Below are positions 22,924 through 30,407 of a DNA stretch of 42,378 nt, piece by piece (position 1 is the first letter of the stretch; each line of letters starts with the position of its first letter). The DNA is from JBBQVO01 sp038211505. Its GTDB lineage: Bacteria; Chloroflexota; Dehalococcoidia; DSTF01; JACRBR01. A program made the position numbers and the translations under genes. The notes below the pieces were generated by a model that had not been told where the DNA came from, ran no database searches, and worked only from the letters and a program-made list of their open reading frames with translations. The stretch spans positions 1-42,378 of the forward strand of contig JBBQVO010000004.1 of the NCBI GenBank assembly GCA_038211505.1, written 5' to 3'.

Positions 22924-23850
22924 ATGATGAAAGCACCTATGTCCATACTGATTGACGAGAAGACGACGTTCATTATTCAGGGGATCACCGGGCGCGAGGC
23001 GGTGAGCATGACGCGGGAGTGCCTCGACTACGGGTCGAAGCTTGTCGGCGGCGTGACGCCGGGGCGTGGCGGGCGTGAGGTGCACGGCGTGCCGGTGTTC
23101 GATACGGTCGCCGAGATCACGTCGGCGATCCACGTCGACGCGTCGGTGCTGACGGTGCCGCCGGTGGCGGTGCGCGACGCCGCGTTTGAGGCGATCGAGA
23201 ACGGCATCAAGCTGCTGGTGATCGTGACGGAGCGCATCCCGCGGCTCGAGGTGGCGCAGATCATCGAGTACGCGAACCGCTTTGGCGCGCGGCTGATCGG
23301 GCCGAACTGTCTCGGCGTGCTGTCGCCGGAGAAGTCGCGTGTCGGTGGCATGGGTGGGGCAGCGGTGTCGGCGCGTCGCGCGTATACGCCGGGGCCGATT
23401 GGCGTCATGTCGCGCTCCGGCGGCATGACGACGGAGATCTCGAATGCGCTCACGGCTGCGGGACTGGGACAGAGTACGGCGGTGAGCATCGGCGGCGACG
23501 CGATCATCGGGTCGACGTACGCCGAGCTGATGCCGCTGTTCGAAGCGGATCCGGAGACGAAAGCCATCGTCATCTACAGCGAGCCAGGCGGGCCGATGGA
23601 GGCGCAACTGGCGCGGTACGTGAAAGAGACGAAGTCGCGGCTGCCAATCGTCGCCTTCATGGCGGGGCGGTTCATGGACGAGATGCCCGGCCTGCGATTC
23701 GGCCACGCGGGCACGATCGTCGAAGGCCGCGCCGACACAACGTCGGAGAAGATCGCGCGGATGAAAGACGCCGGCATCTCGGTGGCGGAAGAGATCGCCG
23801 ATATCCCCGGCATCGTCAAGCAGCGGTTAGCGGAAGCGGGAGCGTCCTGA
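22924..23850 (+). CDS. Succinyl-CoA synthetase alpha-like, acyl-CoA ligase subunit
   Basis: A 308-residue SucD-family chain. The N-terminal CoA-binding Rossmann domain shows IIQGITGREA and GGVTPGRGG. The phosphorylated His lies in RFGHAGTIVEG near the C-terminus. MSRSGGMTTE and IGGDAIIGSTY are standard family segments. With the ATP-grasp chain at 21221 it should form a heteromeric, ADP-forming acyl-CoA ligase. Three in-frame starts exist (22924, 22927, 22939); homology fits the last best, since the family begins MSILID-like. The stop overlaps the next gene's ATG (TGATG), coupling it to a small ferredoxin. Confidence 0.85.
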   Translation: MMKAPMSILIDEKTTFIIQGITGREAVSMTRECLDYGSKLVGGVTPGRGGREVHGVPVFDTVAEITSAIHVDASVLTVPPVAVRDAAFEAIENGIKLLVIVTERIPRLEVAQIIEYANRFGARLIGPNCLGVLSPEKSRVGGMGGAAVSARRAYTPGPIGVMSRSGGMTTEISNALTAAGLGQSTAVSIGGDAIIGSTYAELMPLFEADPETKAIVIYSEPGGPMEAQLARYVKETKSRLPIVAFMAGRFMDEMPGLRFGHAGTIVEGRADTTSEKIARMKDAGISVAEEIADIPGIVKQRLAEAGAS

Positions 23851-24110
23851 TGGCGATGAGAGCAGCATCGGCGATGTTCATCCGCGTCGAGGTCGGCGAT
23901 CCGACGGCTTCCGACCGTGACTGCGCGGCGAAGCTTGCCGGCGTCTGTCCCGTCGACATCTTCGCTGTCGCAAGCGATGGCGGCGTCGACGTCGTCGAGT
24001 CGAACCTCGACGAGTGCATTCTGTGCGGCCTGTGTCTCGATATCGGGACCGCCGGCAGCGTGCGCGTCGCTAAACTGTACGACGATGGGGCGTTGCTGCA
24101 GAAGCAATAG
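23850..24110 (+). CDS. Small [4Fe-4S] ferredoxin-like protein coupled to the acyl-CoA ligase
   Basis: An 86-residue protein with four cluster-type cysteines: Cys33 in GVCPVDIF and Cys56, Cys59 and Cys62 in ECILCGLC. This set suits one [4Fe-4S] cluster, in the order remote Cys-Pro, then CxxCxxC. An additional Cys25 is present. It resembles FixX-type ferredoxin-like proteins, which pass electrons near ETF:quinone oxidoreductase. Its ATG overlaps the stop of the alpha-like ligase gene (TGATG), so the two are translated together, although that enzyme class needs no electron carrier. The partner is unknown. Confidence 0.72.
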   Translation: MAMRAASAMFIRVEVGDPTASDRDCAAKLAGVCPVDIFAVASDGGVDVVESNLDECILCGLCLDIGTAGSVRVAKLYDDGALLQKQ

Positions 24111-24131
24111 GTGGCGGCCCCTTCGGTTCGC

Positions 24132-24518
24132 CTATTCGCCCGCGTCGCCTCGGAACTCGGCAACGACCTCGATCCGACCAACGATGTTCCGGTTGAACTC
24201 GTCGAGGTCCTCGGCAGGTATCCAATATTCTTGGTGAACTCGAGCGCCAGCCTTTTGCACATCATATCTCGATAGGAATGCTGATCTCACGTCGAATCTC
24301 GTTACGAAGCCGCGATACCCCGTCGCCGCATCCTTGGCGTTCCAATCGCGCGCGATCTGCGTGGCGTACTCCTCATTCAGCACCGGGTAAAAGATTGGCG
24401 GCGTAGGCAGTCTTGGCGGGAAAGTGTGCCAGCCACTCTCCTCTATGAGTGCTAGTTCCTTCGGCCCGACAGGACGATATAGCGTCACGACGTTATCTGG
24501 CACGACGTCAGAATACAC
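24132..24518 (-). CDS. Conserved small protein of unknown function
   Basis: A 128-residue cytoplasmic protein. It looks like a family I remember as small proteins annotated loosely as ADP-ribosylation/crystallin J1, with YRPVGPKELALIEESGW, FPPRLPTPPIFYPV and a C-terminal EEY/ARDWN segment. That name has no clear functional support here and no ADP-ribosyltransferase catalytic set is obvious. The start is GTG 24518, with AGGAGAG 9 nt upstream. It faces the alpha/beta hydrolase gene across a short divergent spacer and converges on the small ferredoxin gene. Codon use and protein-like composition argue that it is real. Confidence 0.65.
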   Translation of the reverse strand: MYSDVVPDNVVTLYRPVGPKELALIEESGWHTFPPRLPTPPIFYPVLNEEYATQIARDWNAKDAATGYRGFVTRFDVRSAFLSRYDVQKAGARVHQEYWIPAEDLDEFNRNIVGRIEVVAEFRGDAGE

Positions 24519-24549
24519 CGCGCTGAGCTCTCCTCGTTTCGAGAGTCAG

Positions 24550-24555
24550 TACACT
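24550..24555 (+). promoter_or_regulatory. Candidate -10 box TACACT, leaderless start of the hydrolase gene
   Basis: TACACT ends 7 nt before ATG 24563 and no Shine-Dalgarno sequence intervenes. No convincing -35. Confidence 0.4.
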
Positions 24556-24562
24556 TGCGCCG

Positions 24563-25267
24563 ATGGACTTCTCCGAAGACGAAACTCCCGATAGCGATCG
24601 TGATCTTGAGCTTTCGATCACGAACGTGGCGGCGCATCCAGAGCCGGACGGCAATCTGCGGGTGCTGATCGAGACGACGCGCGGCGAGATCCGGGGCGTT
24701 CTGCATCCGTGCTCGGCGCAGCCGGGAGCGGCGATCTACGTCGGCGGCGCGATGGGCGGCTTCCAGGGGCCGGCGAACGATCTCTATCCGCGGCTGGCGG
24801 ATCGGTTGCGGCCGGTGATGAGCGGGCTGCGGCTGCACTATCGCAAGCCGAACGACTTCGAGGAGTGTGTGCTCGACGTGCTTGCCGGCGTCTCGTTTCT
24901 GCGCGGCATGGGCGCGACCGGCGGCGTCGCGCTCGTCGGGCACTCGTTCGGCGGCGCTGTCGTGATCAAGGCGGGCGAGCTGTCGCCGCAGGTCGCCGGC
25001 GTGGCGGCCCTGTCGCCGCAGCTGTACGGCACGCGCACGGTGGAGAATCTCGGCAAGCCTTTGCTGCTCGTGCACGGCATGCGCGACGGCGTGCTCGATC
25101 ATTCCGCGAGCGAGGATATCCACGCTCGGGCGAAGGATCCGAAGCGCATCGTGCTGTATTCGGCGTCCGATCATTCGCTCGTGCAGGACGCGGAGGCGAT
25201 CGAGGAGTTGCTGGCGACGTGGCTGCCGGCGGTCGTGGCGCGCTCGCCATCGTATGGCGTGAATTGA
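24563..25267 (+). CDS. Alpha/beta hydrolase, dienelactone-hydrolase-like
   Basis: A 234-residue cytoplasmic alpha/beta hydrolase. The nucleophile elbow is GHSFGG with Ser128. The acid is probably Asp175 in HGMRDGVLD and the base His204 in ASDHSL. The short lid and the C-terminal LLLVHGMRD pattern resemble dienelactone hydrolase and small peptidase-like hydrolases. It has no signal peptide. The start is ATG 24563, likely leaderless. It ends before a dispersed repeat and converges on an MFS gene. The substrate cannot be predicted. Confidence 0.8.
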   Translation: MDFSEDETPDSDRDLELSITNVAAHPEPDGNLRVLIETTRGEIRGVLHPCSAQPGAAIYVGGAMGGFQGPANDLYPRLADRLRPVMSGLRLHYRKPNDFEECVLDVLAGVSFLRGMGATGGVALVGHSFGGAVVIKAGELSPQVAGVAALSPQLYGTRTVENLGKPLLLVHGMRDGVLDHSASEDIHARAKDPKRIVLYSASDHSLVQDAEAIEELLATWLPAVVARSPSYGVN

Positions 25268-25318
25268 TCGGCGTCGTGTGCGGCGGCAACGCAGTGCGTT
25301 ATCGCTGCAGTGTGCTGA

Positions 25319-25375
25319 GGTCGGAGAGATTCCTCGGCTGCGCTCGGAATGACAGTGGGGGCGCTCGGAATGACA
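25319..25375. repeat. Dispersed repeat related to the GIY-YIG element ends
   Basis: GGTCGGAGAGATTCCTCGGC and following GCTCGGAATGACAG match the right end of the element at 22847-22882 with a few changes. A shortened second unit (GCGCTCGGAATGACAG) follows. It lies between convergent genes and has no gene of its own. Confidence 0.75.
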
Positions 25376-25413
25376 GGTATGCGACCGCGCGGGTCATGGT
25401 GTGTGCGTCGTGA

Positions 25414-26676
25414 TCAGATCTCGCGGAGGCGGCGGCTGGTGATGCCGATGAAGAGCACGATTGTGGCGGCGACGCCGGTGAAGCAGGCGACGGTGATCTG
25501 CGCGCCAAACGTGCTGATCAGCGCGCCCATCAGTAGCGCGCTGAACGGCGTCACGCCGCTCACCATCACGTACAACGAAAGCACGCGCCCACGATACTCG
25601 TCGTCAACAGTCAGCTGCACCATCACCTGGTTGAACATCAGGTAGACGGAGTTCGCCATGCCGGCGACGACGAGCAGGCTGAACGAGAGCCAGTAGATGT
25701 TCGAGATCGCAAACATCGTTACGAAGAGCATGTAGACGAACGTCGTCCAGACGAGAATGTTGCCGCGTTTCTTGATCGTCGTGAGGTTCGCCGCTACGAG
25801 CGCGCCGATGATCGACCCGTAGCCGACGGCCGACGCCAGAAAGCCGAACCCGACGGAGCCGACGTGCAGGACGTCGGACGCGAAGACGGGGATGAACTGC
25901 ACGTACGGGTAGACGAGCAGGCTCGGCAGTCCGGCCATGAAGACGAGCAGCAACACGTCGCGATTCGTGCGCGCATAGCGAATGCCGTCGCCCATGCTGG
26001 CGAGCACGGACGTCGTGCCGCGGCCGACCGGCATGCCGCGCGTCTTGATGCGCGACGTCGCGAAGACGGAGAAGACGTAGGCCGCCGCCTGCACGATGAA
26101 TGCCGCCTGCACGCCGAACCAGCCGATCAGCGCCCCGGCGAGCGCGGGGCCGACGATGCGCATCGTGTTGGAGCCGAGCGAGTTGACGGCGACGGCATTC
26201 GGCAGGTCTTCGGCGCCGACGACGTCGTAGATCATCACCTGCCGCGCCGGCTGATTGATCGCGTCGCCGAGGCCTTCGAGCGCCGACAGCGGATAGAGCA
26301 TCCACACTTCGACGACGCCGGTGATCACCAACAGCGCGACGGTAAGCGCGGTCGACGCGCTGAGCGCCGTGAACACCATCAGCACCGAGCGGCGGCTGAA
26401 GCGATCGGTGATCGTGCCGGCGAACGGCGAGAAGCCGACCGACGTCGTGCCGCGGACAAAGCCGACAGCGCCGACCTGGAACGCCGAGCCGGTGAGATGG
26501 AAGACGAAGTAGCCCTGCGTCGCGAACTGCACCCACTGGCCGAGCATCGTGCCGACGTTGCCGATCCAAAGCACGCGGAAGTCGGGGATGCGCAGCGAAG
26601 AGAACGTGCGGTCGCCGTAGCCTCGCAGCCCGGCCCGGGGCGCAGGTCGTGCGGTGGCGTGTGGCTCGGCGGACAT
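25414..26676 (-). CDS. MFS transporter, EntS-like drug/siderophore exporter family
   Basis: A 420-residue integral membrane protein with about 12 hydrophobic segments. The loop between helices 2 and 3 reads GTITDRFSRRSVL, the MFS signature G-x3-(D/N)-R-x2-R-R. RGRVLSLYVMV near helix 10 and the N-terminal FRVLWIGNVGTMLGQW are typical of the EntS/MFS_3 exporters. Proton-driven efflux of a drug or siderophore is the family role; the cargo is unknown. The start is ATG 26676, with AGGAA upstream. It is monocistronic. Confidence 0.85.
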   Translation of the reverse strand: MSAEPHATARPAPRAGLRGYGDRTFSSLRIPDFRVLWIGNVGTMLGQWVQFATQGYFVFHLTGSAFQVGAVGFVRGTTSVGFSPFAGTITDRFSRRSVLMVFTALSASTALTVALLVITGVVEVWMLYPLSALEGLGDAINQPARQVMIYDVVGAEDLPNAVAVNSLGSNTMRIVGPALAGALIGWFGVQAAFIVQAAAYVFSVFATSRIKTRGMPVGRGTTSVLASMGDGIRYARTNRDVLLLVFMAGLPSLLVYPYVQFIPVFASDVLHVGSVGFGFLASAVGYGSIIGALVAANLTTIKKRGNILVWTTFVYMLFVTMFAISNIYWLSFSLLVVAGMANSVYLMFNQVMVQLTVDDEYRGRVLSLYVMVSGVTPFSALLMGALISTFGAQITVACFTGVAATIVLFIGITSRRLREI

Positions 26677-26858
26677 CGCGCGAATTCCTGGCGCTTCGGG
26701 ATTGGGGACGCAGCCATCGTATCGGACGGTGACGCGCGGGTGAAGGTGCAGCGCGGATCAGGAAGTCTGACGCGCCGAAAAACGGACGACGGCGAGATGG
26801 ACGCTTGACGGCGGGTGTACGATGGCAACGAAGCAGTGCGAATGGAAAGGTGAATCAC

Positions 26859-27071
26859 ATGGCCGAGAGCGTCTACAAGATCATCGAGCTGATCGGGACG
26901 AGTCCTGACTCGTGGGAGAAGGCGGCGGCGGCGGCGGTGGCGCGAGCCGGCGGGACACTGCGCGACTTGCGTATCGCGGAGGTCATTACGCTCGACATGA
27001 CCGTCGAGGATGGCAAGGTCTCGATGTACCGGGCCAAGATCAAGCTGTCATTCAAGTACGAAGAGGCGTAG
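26859..27071 (+). CDS. Dodecin-like flavin/small-molecule storage protein
   Basis: A 70-residue protein with dodecin's fold order: VYKIIELIGTSPDSWEKAA, an amphipathic helix, then LRIAEVITLDMTVEDGKV and a final strand IKLSFKYEE. Dodecins assemble as hollow dodecamers that bind riboflavin, FMN or other ligands. The Trp that stacks on flavin in characterised dodecins (in a DWFEV-like segment) is replaced by LRIAEV, so flavin binding is doubtful. The start is ATG 26859, with AAAGG 7 nt upstream. TACGAT (26818-26823) is a possible -10. Confidence 0.85.
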   Translation: MAESVYKIIELIGTSPDSWEKAAAAAVARAGGTLRDLRIAEVITLDMTVEDGKVSMYRAKIKLSFKYEEA

Positions 27072-27129
27072 TCTCAGCGACGGACCCGTTCCGCTACCAG
27101 GTTCCCGTACTTCGATCGGTTCTCGATGT

Positions 27130-27667
27130 TCACGCGAGTCGCTTCGCGGCGTCCATGAGGATCGCAGGCGTTGGCCACACATACCGCAAGACGATGATCT
27201 CGCCGCCACCGGGGGGCGTCGACGTGCGTCGTTCGGCGTTGCGGGCGCCGAAGCGCTCATAGAACCGTCGGGCAGGCGCGTTCGCTTCCAGGACCGAGGT
27301 GGATCCCCGACGCGTGATGGGCGTCATCGGCCCATGCCGCGATCTCGCGGATCAACTGTGTGCCGACGCCTCGACGCTTGCCATTCGGATCGACGTGGAT
27401 GTTGTCGAGCAGCGTGCCCCATCGCGGATCCTCGTCACCGAACGCGCAGGCGAAGCCCACGATCCGGCCGTCGTGCGCCGCGACTATGGTGTGCTGGCCC
27501 GAGGCCGGCGCGGTCAGACGTTGCTGCCAGACAGCCTGTCGGTTCAGGAAGACGTCGCCGTCCAAATACTCGTCGCTGTACATCCCGCGATACGCCACGC
27601 GCCAGCTATCCGCGTGGAGACGGGCGATCGACTCGATGTCACCTTCGTTGGCCCCTCGCAGGATCAT
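27130..27667 (-). pseudogene. GNAT acetyltransferase gene broken by a frameshift
   Basis: Two overlapping minus-strand frames together make one GNAT protein. The first, from ATG 27667, gives ILRGANEGDIESIARLHADSW through the acetyl-CoA loop NGKRRGVGTQLIREI and AWADDAHHASGIHL. The second continues with VLEANAPARRFYERFGA, the family's usual next segment. The shift lies near 27290-27300, in CACCTCGGTCCTGG, where homologues usually read HLWVLEAN. It is either a recent inactivation or a sequencing error. It follows the crotonase gene on the same strand. A start at 27712 is also possible. Confidence 0.78.
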
Positions 27668-27724
27668 GTCGCGCTCACGTCGTCGGCGTCGTTGATCTTT
27701 GGCAGTATCCATCGGCAGCGGCAG

Positions 27725-28588
27725 CTACGGATGGTACTCGTCGCGTTTGCGCTCGCCGTAATCGCCGAACGGGGCGTCGCGCTTGCGGACGGCTTCGCGG
27801 AAGCCGTCCTTCATCGCCATGTCGCGCCAGGCGATGCCCTCCGGCGTGTGACGGGCGATACCATCGAAGACCGTGCCGAGCATCTGCGTCGTGCGCAGGC
27901 CCATGTTCTCGTACGCCTGGTTGACGAGCAGCTTGCTCATCACCAACTGATTCAACGGGATCGTCGCCAGCTTGCGCGCCATCGTTTCCGCCTCGTCGGC
28001 GAGCTGCGCGCGCGGCACCGCTTTCGACGCCAGCCCGAGGCGTTCGGCGTCGGCGCCGCTCAGCGACTCGCCGCTAAGCATCAGGCGTTTCGCATGCTCG
28101 AGGCCGAGGCGGTAGACCCACATCATCGTCGTCGGCTCGCCCCAGACGCGGGCCGGCGGGTAGCCGATCTGCGCGTCGTCGGCCATGTAGATGAGATCGC
28201 TGCACAGCGCGAGATCCGTGCCGCCGCCGACGCACCAGCCGTGGACCTGGGCGATCACCGGCTTCGGGCTCTCCCACAGCGACATGTAGGCGCGCACGTT
28301 GCGCGACATACCCAGGTAGTCGCGCACAGGATCCCACTGGCCGGACATCGCCCGCTGCGACGCATCCTCGGCCTTCGTCCCCCAATCGAGATCGTAGCCG
28401 GCGCAGAAGGCGCGGCCAGTGCCGCTCAGGATCATCACGCGCACGCTCGAATCTTCGTTGGCGGCGATGACGGCGGCGCGGAGATCCGTCACGAGCTGTC
28501 CGTTGATCGCGTTCATCCGCTCCGGCCGGTTGAGCGTGAGGCGGGCGATGCCGGCGTCAGTTGAGTAGTCGATCGTTTCGCAGGTCAT
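27725..28588 (-). CDS. Enoyl-CoA hydratase/isomerase (crotonase) family protein
   Basis: A 287-residue crotonase. The oxyanion-hole segments are AFCAGYDL and HGWCVGGGTDLALCSDL. The start RLTLNRPERMNAIN and the C-terminal LVNQAYENMG are typical. Such proteins hydrate, isomerise or cleave acyl-CoA thioesters. The substrate is not evident because the catalytic Glu positions vary between subfamilies. The start is ATG 28588, with GAGG 5 nt upstream; a much longer open frame to 29011 has poor composition. No other fatty-acid gene is immediately adjacent. Confidence 0.85.
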   Translation of the reverse strand: MTCETIDYSTDAGIARLTLNRPERMNAINGQLVTDLRAAVIAANEDSSVRVMILSGTGRAFCAGYDLDWGTKAEDASQRAMSGQWDPVRDYLGMSRNVRAYMSLWESPKPVIAQVHGWCVGGGTDLALCSDLIYMADDAQIGYPPARVWGEPTTMMWVYRLGLEHAKRLMLSGESLSGADAERLGLASKAVPRAQLADEAETMARKLATIPLNQLVMSKLLVNQAYENMGLRTTQMLGTVFDGIARHTPEGIAWRDMAMKDGFREAVRKRDAPFGDYGERKRDEYHP

Positions 28589-28660
28589 GTTCGCCTCGCT
28601 ATGTCCCTCATTGCTTTGAAACCCGCATGGATCCAGCTTCGACTCGTCGAAACGATCCTC

Positions 28661-28679
28661 TCTCCACAGTGTGGAGAGG
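28661..28679. repeat. Perfect hairpin CTCTCCACA-g-TGTGGAGAG
   Basis: A 9-bp inverted repeat with a 1-nt centre in the 494-bp gap between the crotonase gene and the divergent DEAD-box gene. On the plus strand it is followed by GGGG rather than T, so it is not an intrinsic terminator. An operator or RNA element is possible. The remaining gap, apart from the promoter at 28918, shows no gene. Confidence 0.35.
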
Positions 28680-28917
28680 GGTGGCCGTCGAAGATTCGCC
28701 GCAGGAGAAAAGGCCGGGTGACGTGCGCGTCCGCCACCAGACTTCCACGCTCGTGTGTCGGGTGCCAGCCCATCATCTGTCATCCCGAACGCCCGGCTAT
28801 CGCCCCGCCGCGGACTTTTCGGAGCCATGGCCCGCCCCGAGACAATTTGCTCTTTGCCGTCTGATGTTTGCTCTCCGCTCAGGGAGCCACACCGCGGATA
28901 CGCGAAAGTTCCCCGAT

Positions 28918-28947
28918 TTGCCACCGCGGGTGTCAAAGCCGTACACT
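28918..28947 (+). promoter_or_regulatory. Promoter of the DEAD-box gene
   Basis: TTGCCA (28918-28923) and TACACT (28942-28947) with an 18-nt spacer: five of six and four of six consensus positions. The start site near 28954 gives a leader of about 130 nt before the TTG at 29083, long enough for regulation. Confidence 0.55.
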
Positions 28948-29082
28948 CTGCACATAACATAGAAGCATCTTCAGTAAGCGTCCGCTGCGATTGCCCCTCC
29001 ACACTCCACATCTCCCCCTTCGCACTGGTCGTCGAGAAGAGCTATTCGAGAAGATTAGTCTTCTTTGACGAAAGGTACCTGC

Positions 29083-30303
29083 TTGTCATCCTTCAGTGAA
29101 TTTAACCTCCGTCCCACGAGCGTGAAAGCGCTCGATGCGATGGAAATCGAGACGCCCACCGAAATCCAGGAGGCGTCCATCCCCCACCTGCTCGCGGGCA
29201 AAGACGTCATCGGTCAGGCATTTACGGGCTCCGGCAAGACGCTGGCATTCGGGCTGCCGCTGATCGAGAAGATCGACGTCAACAACCGCTGGCTCCAGGC
29301 GCTGGTGCTTGTGCCGACGCGTGAACTGGCGCAGCAGGTCGGCGAAGTGCTGCAGAAGCTCGCGCAGCGGGCGAACATCCGCACGACGCTGATTTTCGGC
29401 GGCCGAGCGTTCGGCCCGCAGCAAGACGAGATCTACGCCGGCGCGCAAGTCGTCGTCGGCACGCCGGGCCGCGTGCTCGACCACCTCAACCGCGGCACGA
29501 TGCGGCTCGATGGCGTCACGTACCTCGTGCTCGATGAAGCGGACGAGATGCTCGACCGCGGCTTCGCGCCTGATGTCGAGCGCATTCTCTCGCAGACCAG
29601 CAACGAGCGGCAGACGGCGCTCTTCTCGGCGACGACGCCGGAGTGGGTGCACAAAGTCTCGTCGAAGTACCTCAAGGATCCGGTCGTGATCGAGACGTCG
29701 CGCGGCGTCGAGGATCCGGGGCCGGACATCGACCACATCGTCTACGAGGTGTGGGGCGAGGACAAAGTCAACGTCCTCATCAAGCTGCTCGACGAAAAGA
29801 CGGAGGGCACGACGCTCGTCTTCGGACGCACCAAGCACGGTGTGCGCAACCTCGGCGTGAAGCTTGAGCGCATGGGGTACGACGTCGATGTGTTGCAGGG
29901 CAACCTGAGCCAGGCGCAGCGCGATCGCGTGATCAAGCGCTTCCGCGAAGGCAAGACGCCGATTCTGCTGGCCACCAACGTGGCGGCGCGCGGCCTGGAT
30001 GTGCTGCACATCACACGCGTCATCAACTTCGAGCTGCCGGAGACGCACGAGCTGTTCACGCACCGCGTCGGCCGCACCGGCCGCATGGGCCGTTCCGGAA
30101 GCGCGATCACGATCCTCGGCCCGGCCGACCTGCCGAAGTGGCGCGAGATCGAGCGCGGCCTCGGCCGGCAGCTGCCGCGGGTGGCGCCGGACGGCAGCGA
30201 GATCAAGCAAGCGCCCGCGAAGCCGGCGGCATCGCGCATGGGTGGCGGTAGCGGCTTCGGCGCCCGGCGAAGGCGGCCAGCATTCGGCGGCGCGCGCCGC
30301 TAG
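29083..30303 (+). CDS. DEAD-box ATP-dependent RNA helicase
   Basis: A 406-residue helicase with all core motifs in order: a Q-motif region (FSEFNLRPTSV...ETPTEIQ), FTGSGKT (Walker A), PTRELA, GTPGR, DEAD, SAT, TLVFGRTK, and ARGLDV...HRVGRTGRMGR. The C-terminus is a basic Gly/Arg-rich tail (GGGSGFGARRRR), which usually adds RNA affinity. These helicases unwind RNA during ribosome assembly, mRNA decay or cold growth. The start chosen is TTG 29083, with AAAGG 7 nt upstream; the frame opens at 29065. A strong terminator follows. Confidence 0.93.
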   Translation: MSSFSEFNLRPTSVKALDAMEIETPTEIQEASIPHLLAGKDVIGQAFTGSGKTLAFGLPLIEKIDVNNRWLQALVLVPTRELAQQVGEVLQKLAQRANIRTTLIFGGRAFGPQQDEIYAGAQVVVGTPGRVLDHLNRGTMRLDGVTYLVLDEADEMLDRGFAPDVERILSQTSNERQTALFSATTPEWVHKVSSKYLKDPVVIETSRGVEDPGPDIDHIVYEVWGEDKVNVLIKLLDEKTEGTTLVFGRTKHGVRNLGVKLERMGYDVDVLQGNLSQAQRDRVIKRFREGKTPILLATNVAARGLDVLHITRVINFELPETHELFTHRVGRTGRMGRSGSAITILGPADLPKWREIERGLGRQLPRVAPDGSEIKQAPAKPAASRMGGGSGFGARRRRPAFGGARR

Positions 30304-30328
30304 AGACGCAGCACGAAAACGCAATACG

Positions 30329-30362
30329 AAGGGTGGCGATGGTTTGCATCGCCGCCCTTTCT
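30329..30362 (+). terminator. Rho-independent terminator after the DEAD-box gene
   Basis: AAGGGTGGCGATG (30329-30341) pairs with CATCGCCGCCCTT (30347-30359), 13 bp including one G-T pair, with loop GTTTG and a T/C-rich tail. It lies 25 bp after the stop codon. Confidence 0.75.
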
Positions 30363-30407
30363 GCGTCCGGATCAGCCGATATCAGACGAAGTAGTCGCGG
30401 TCGTGGG

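Noticed and set aside
29086..30324. A 412-codon minus-strand frame across the DEAD-box gene
   Set aside because: It mirrors the helicase almost exactly, with Arg/Ala/Leu-rich, motif-free content.
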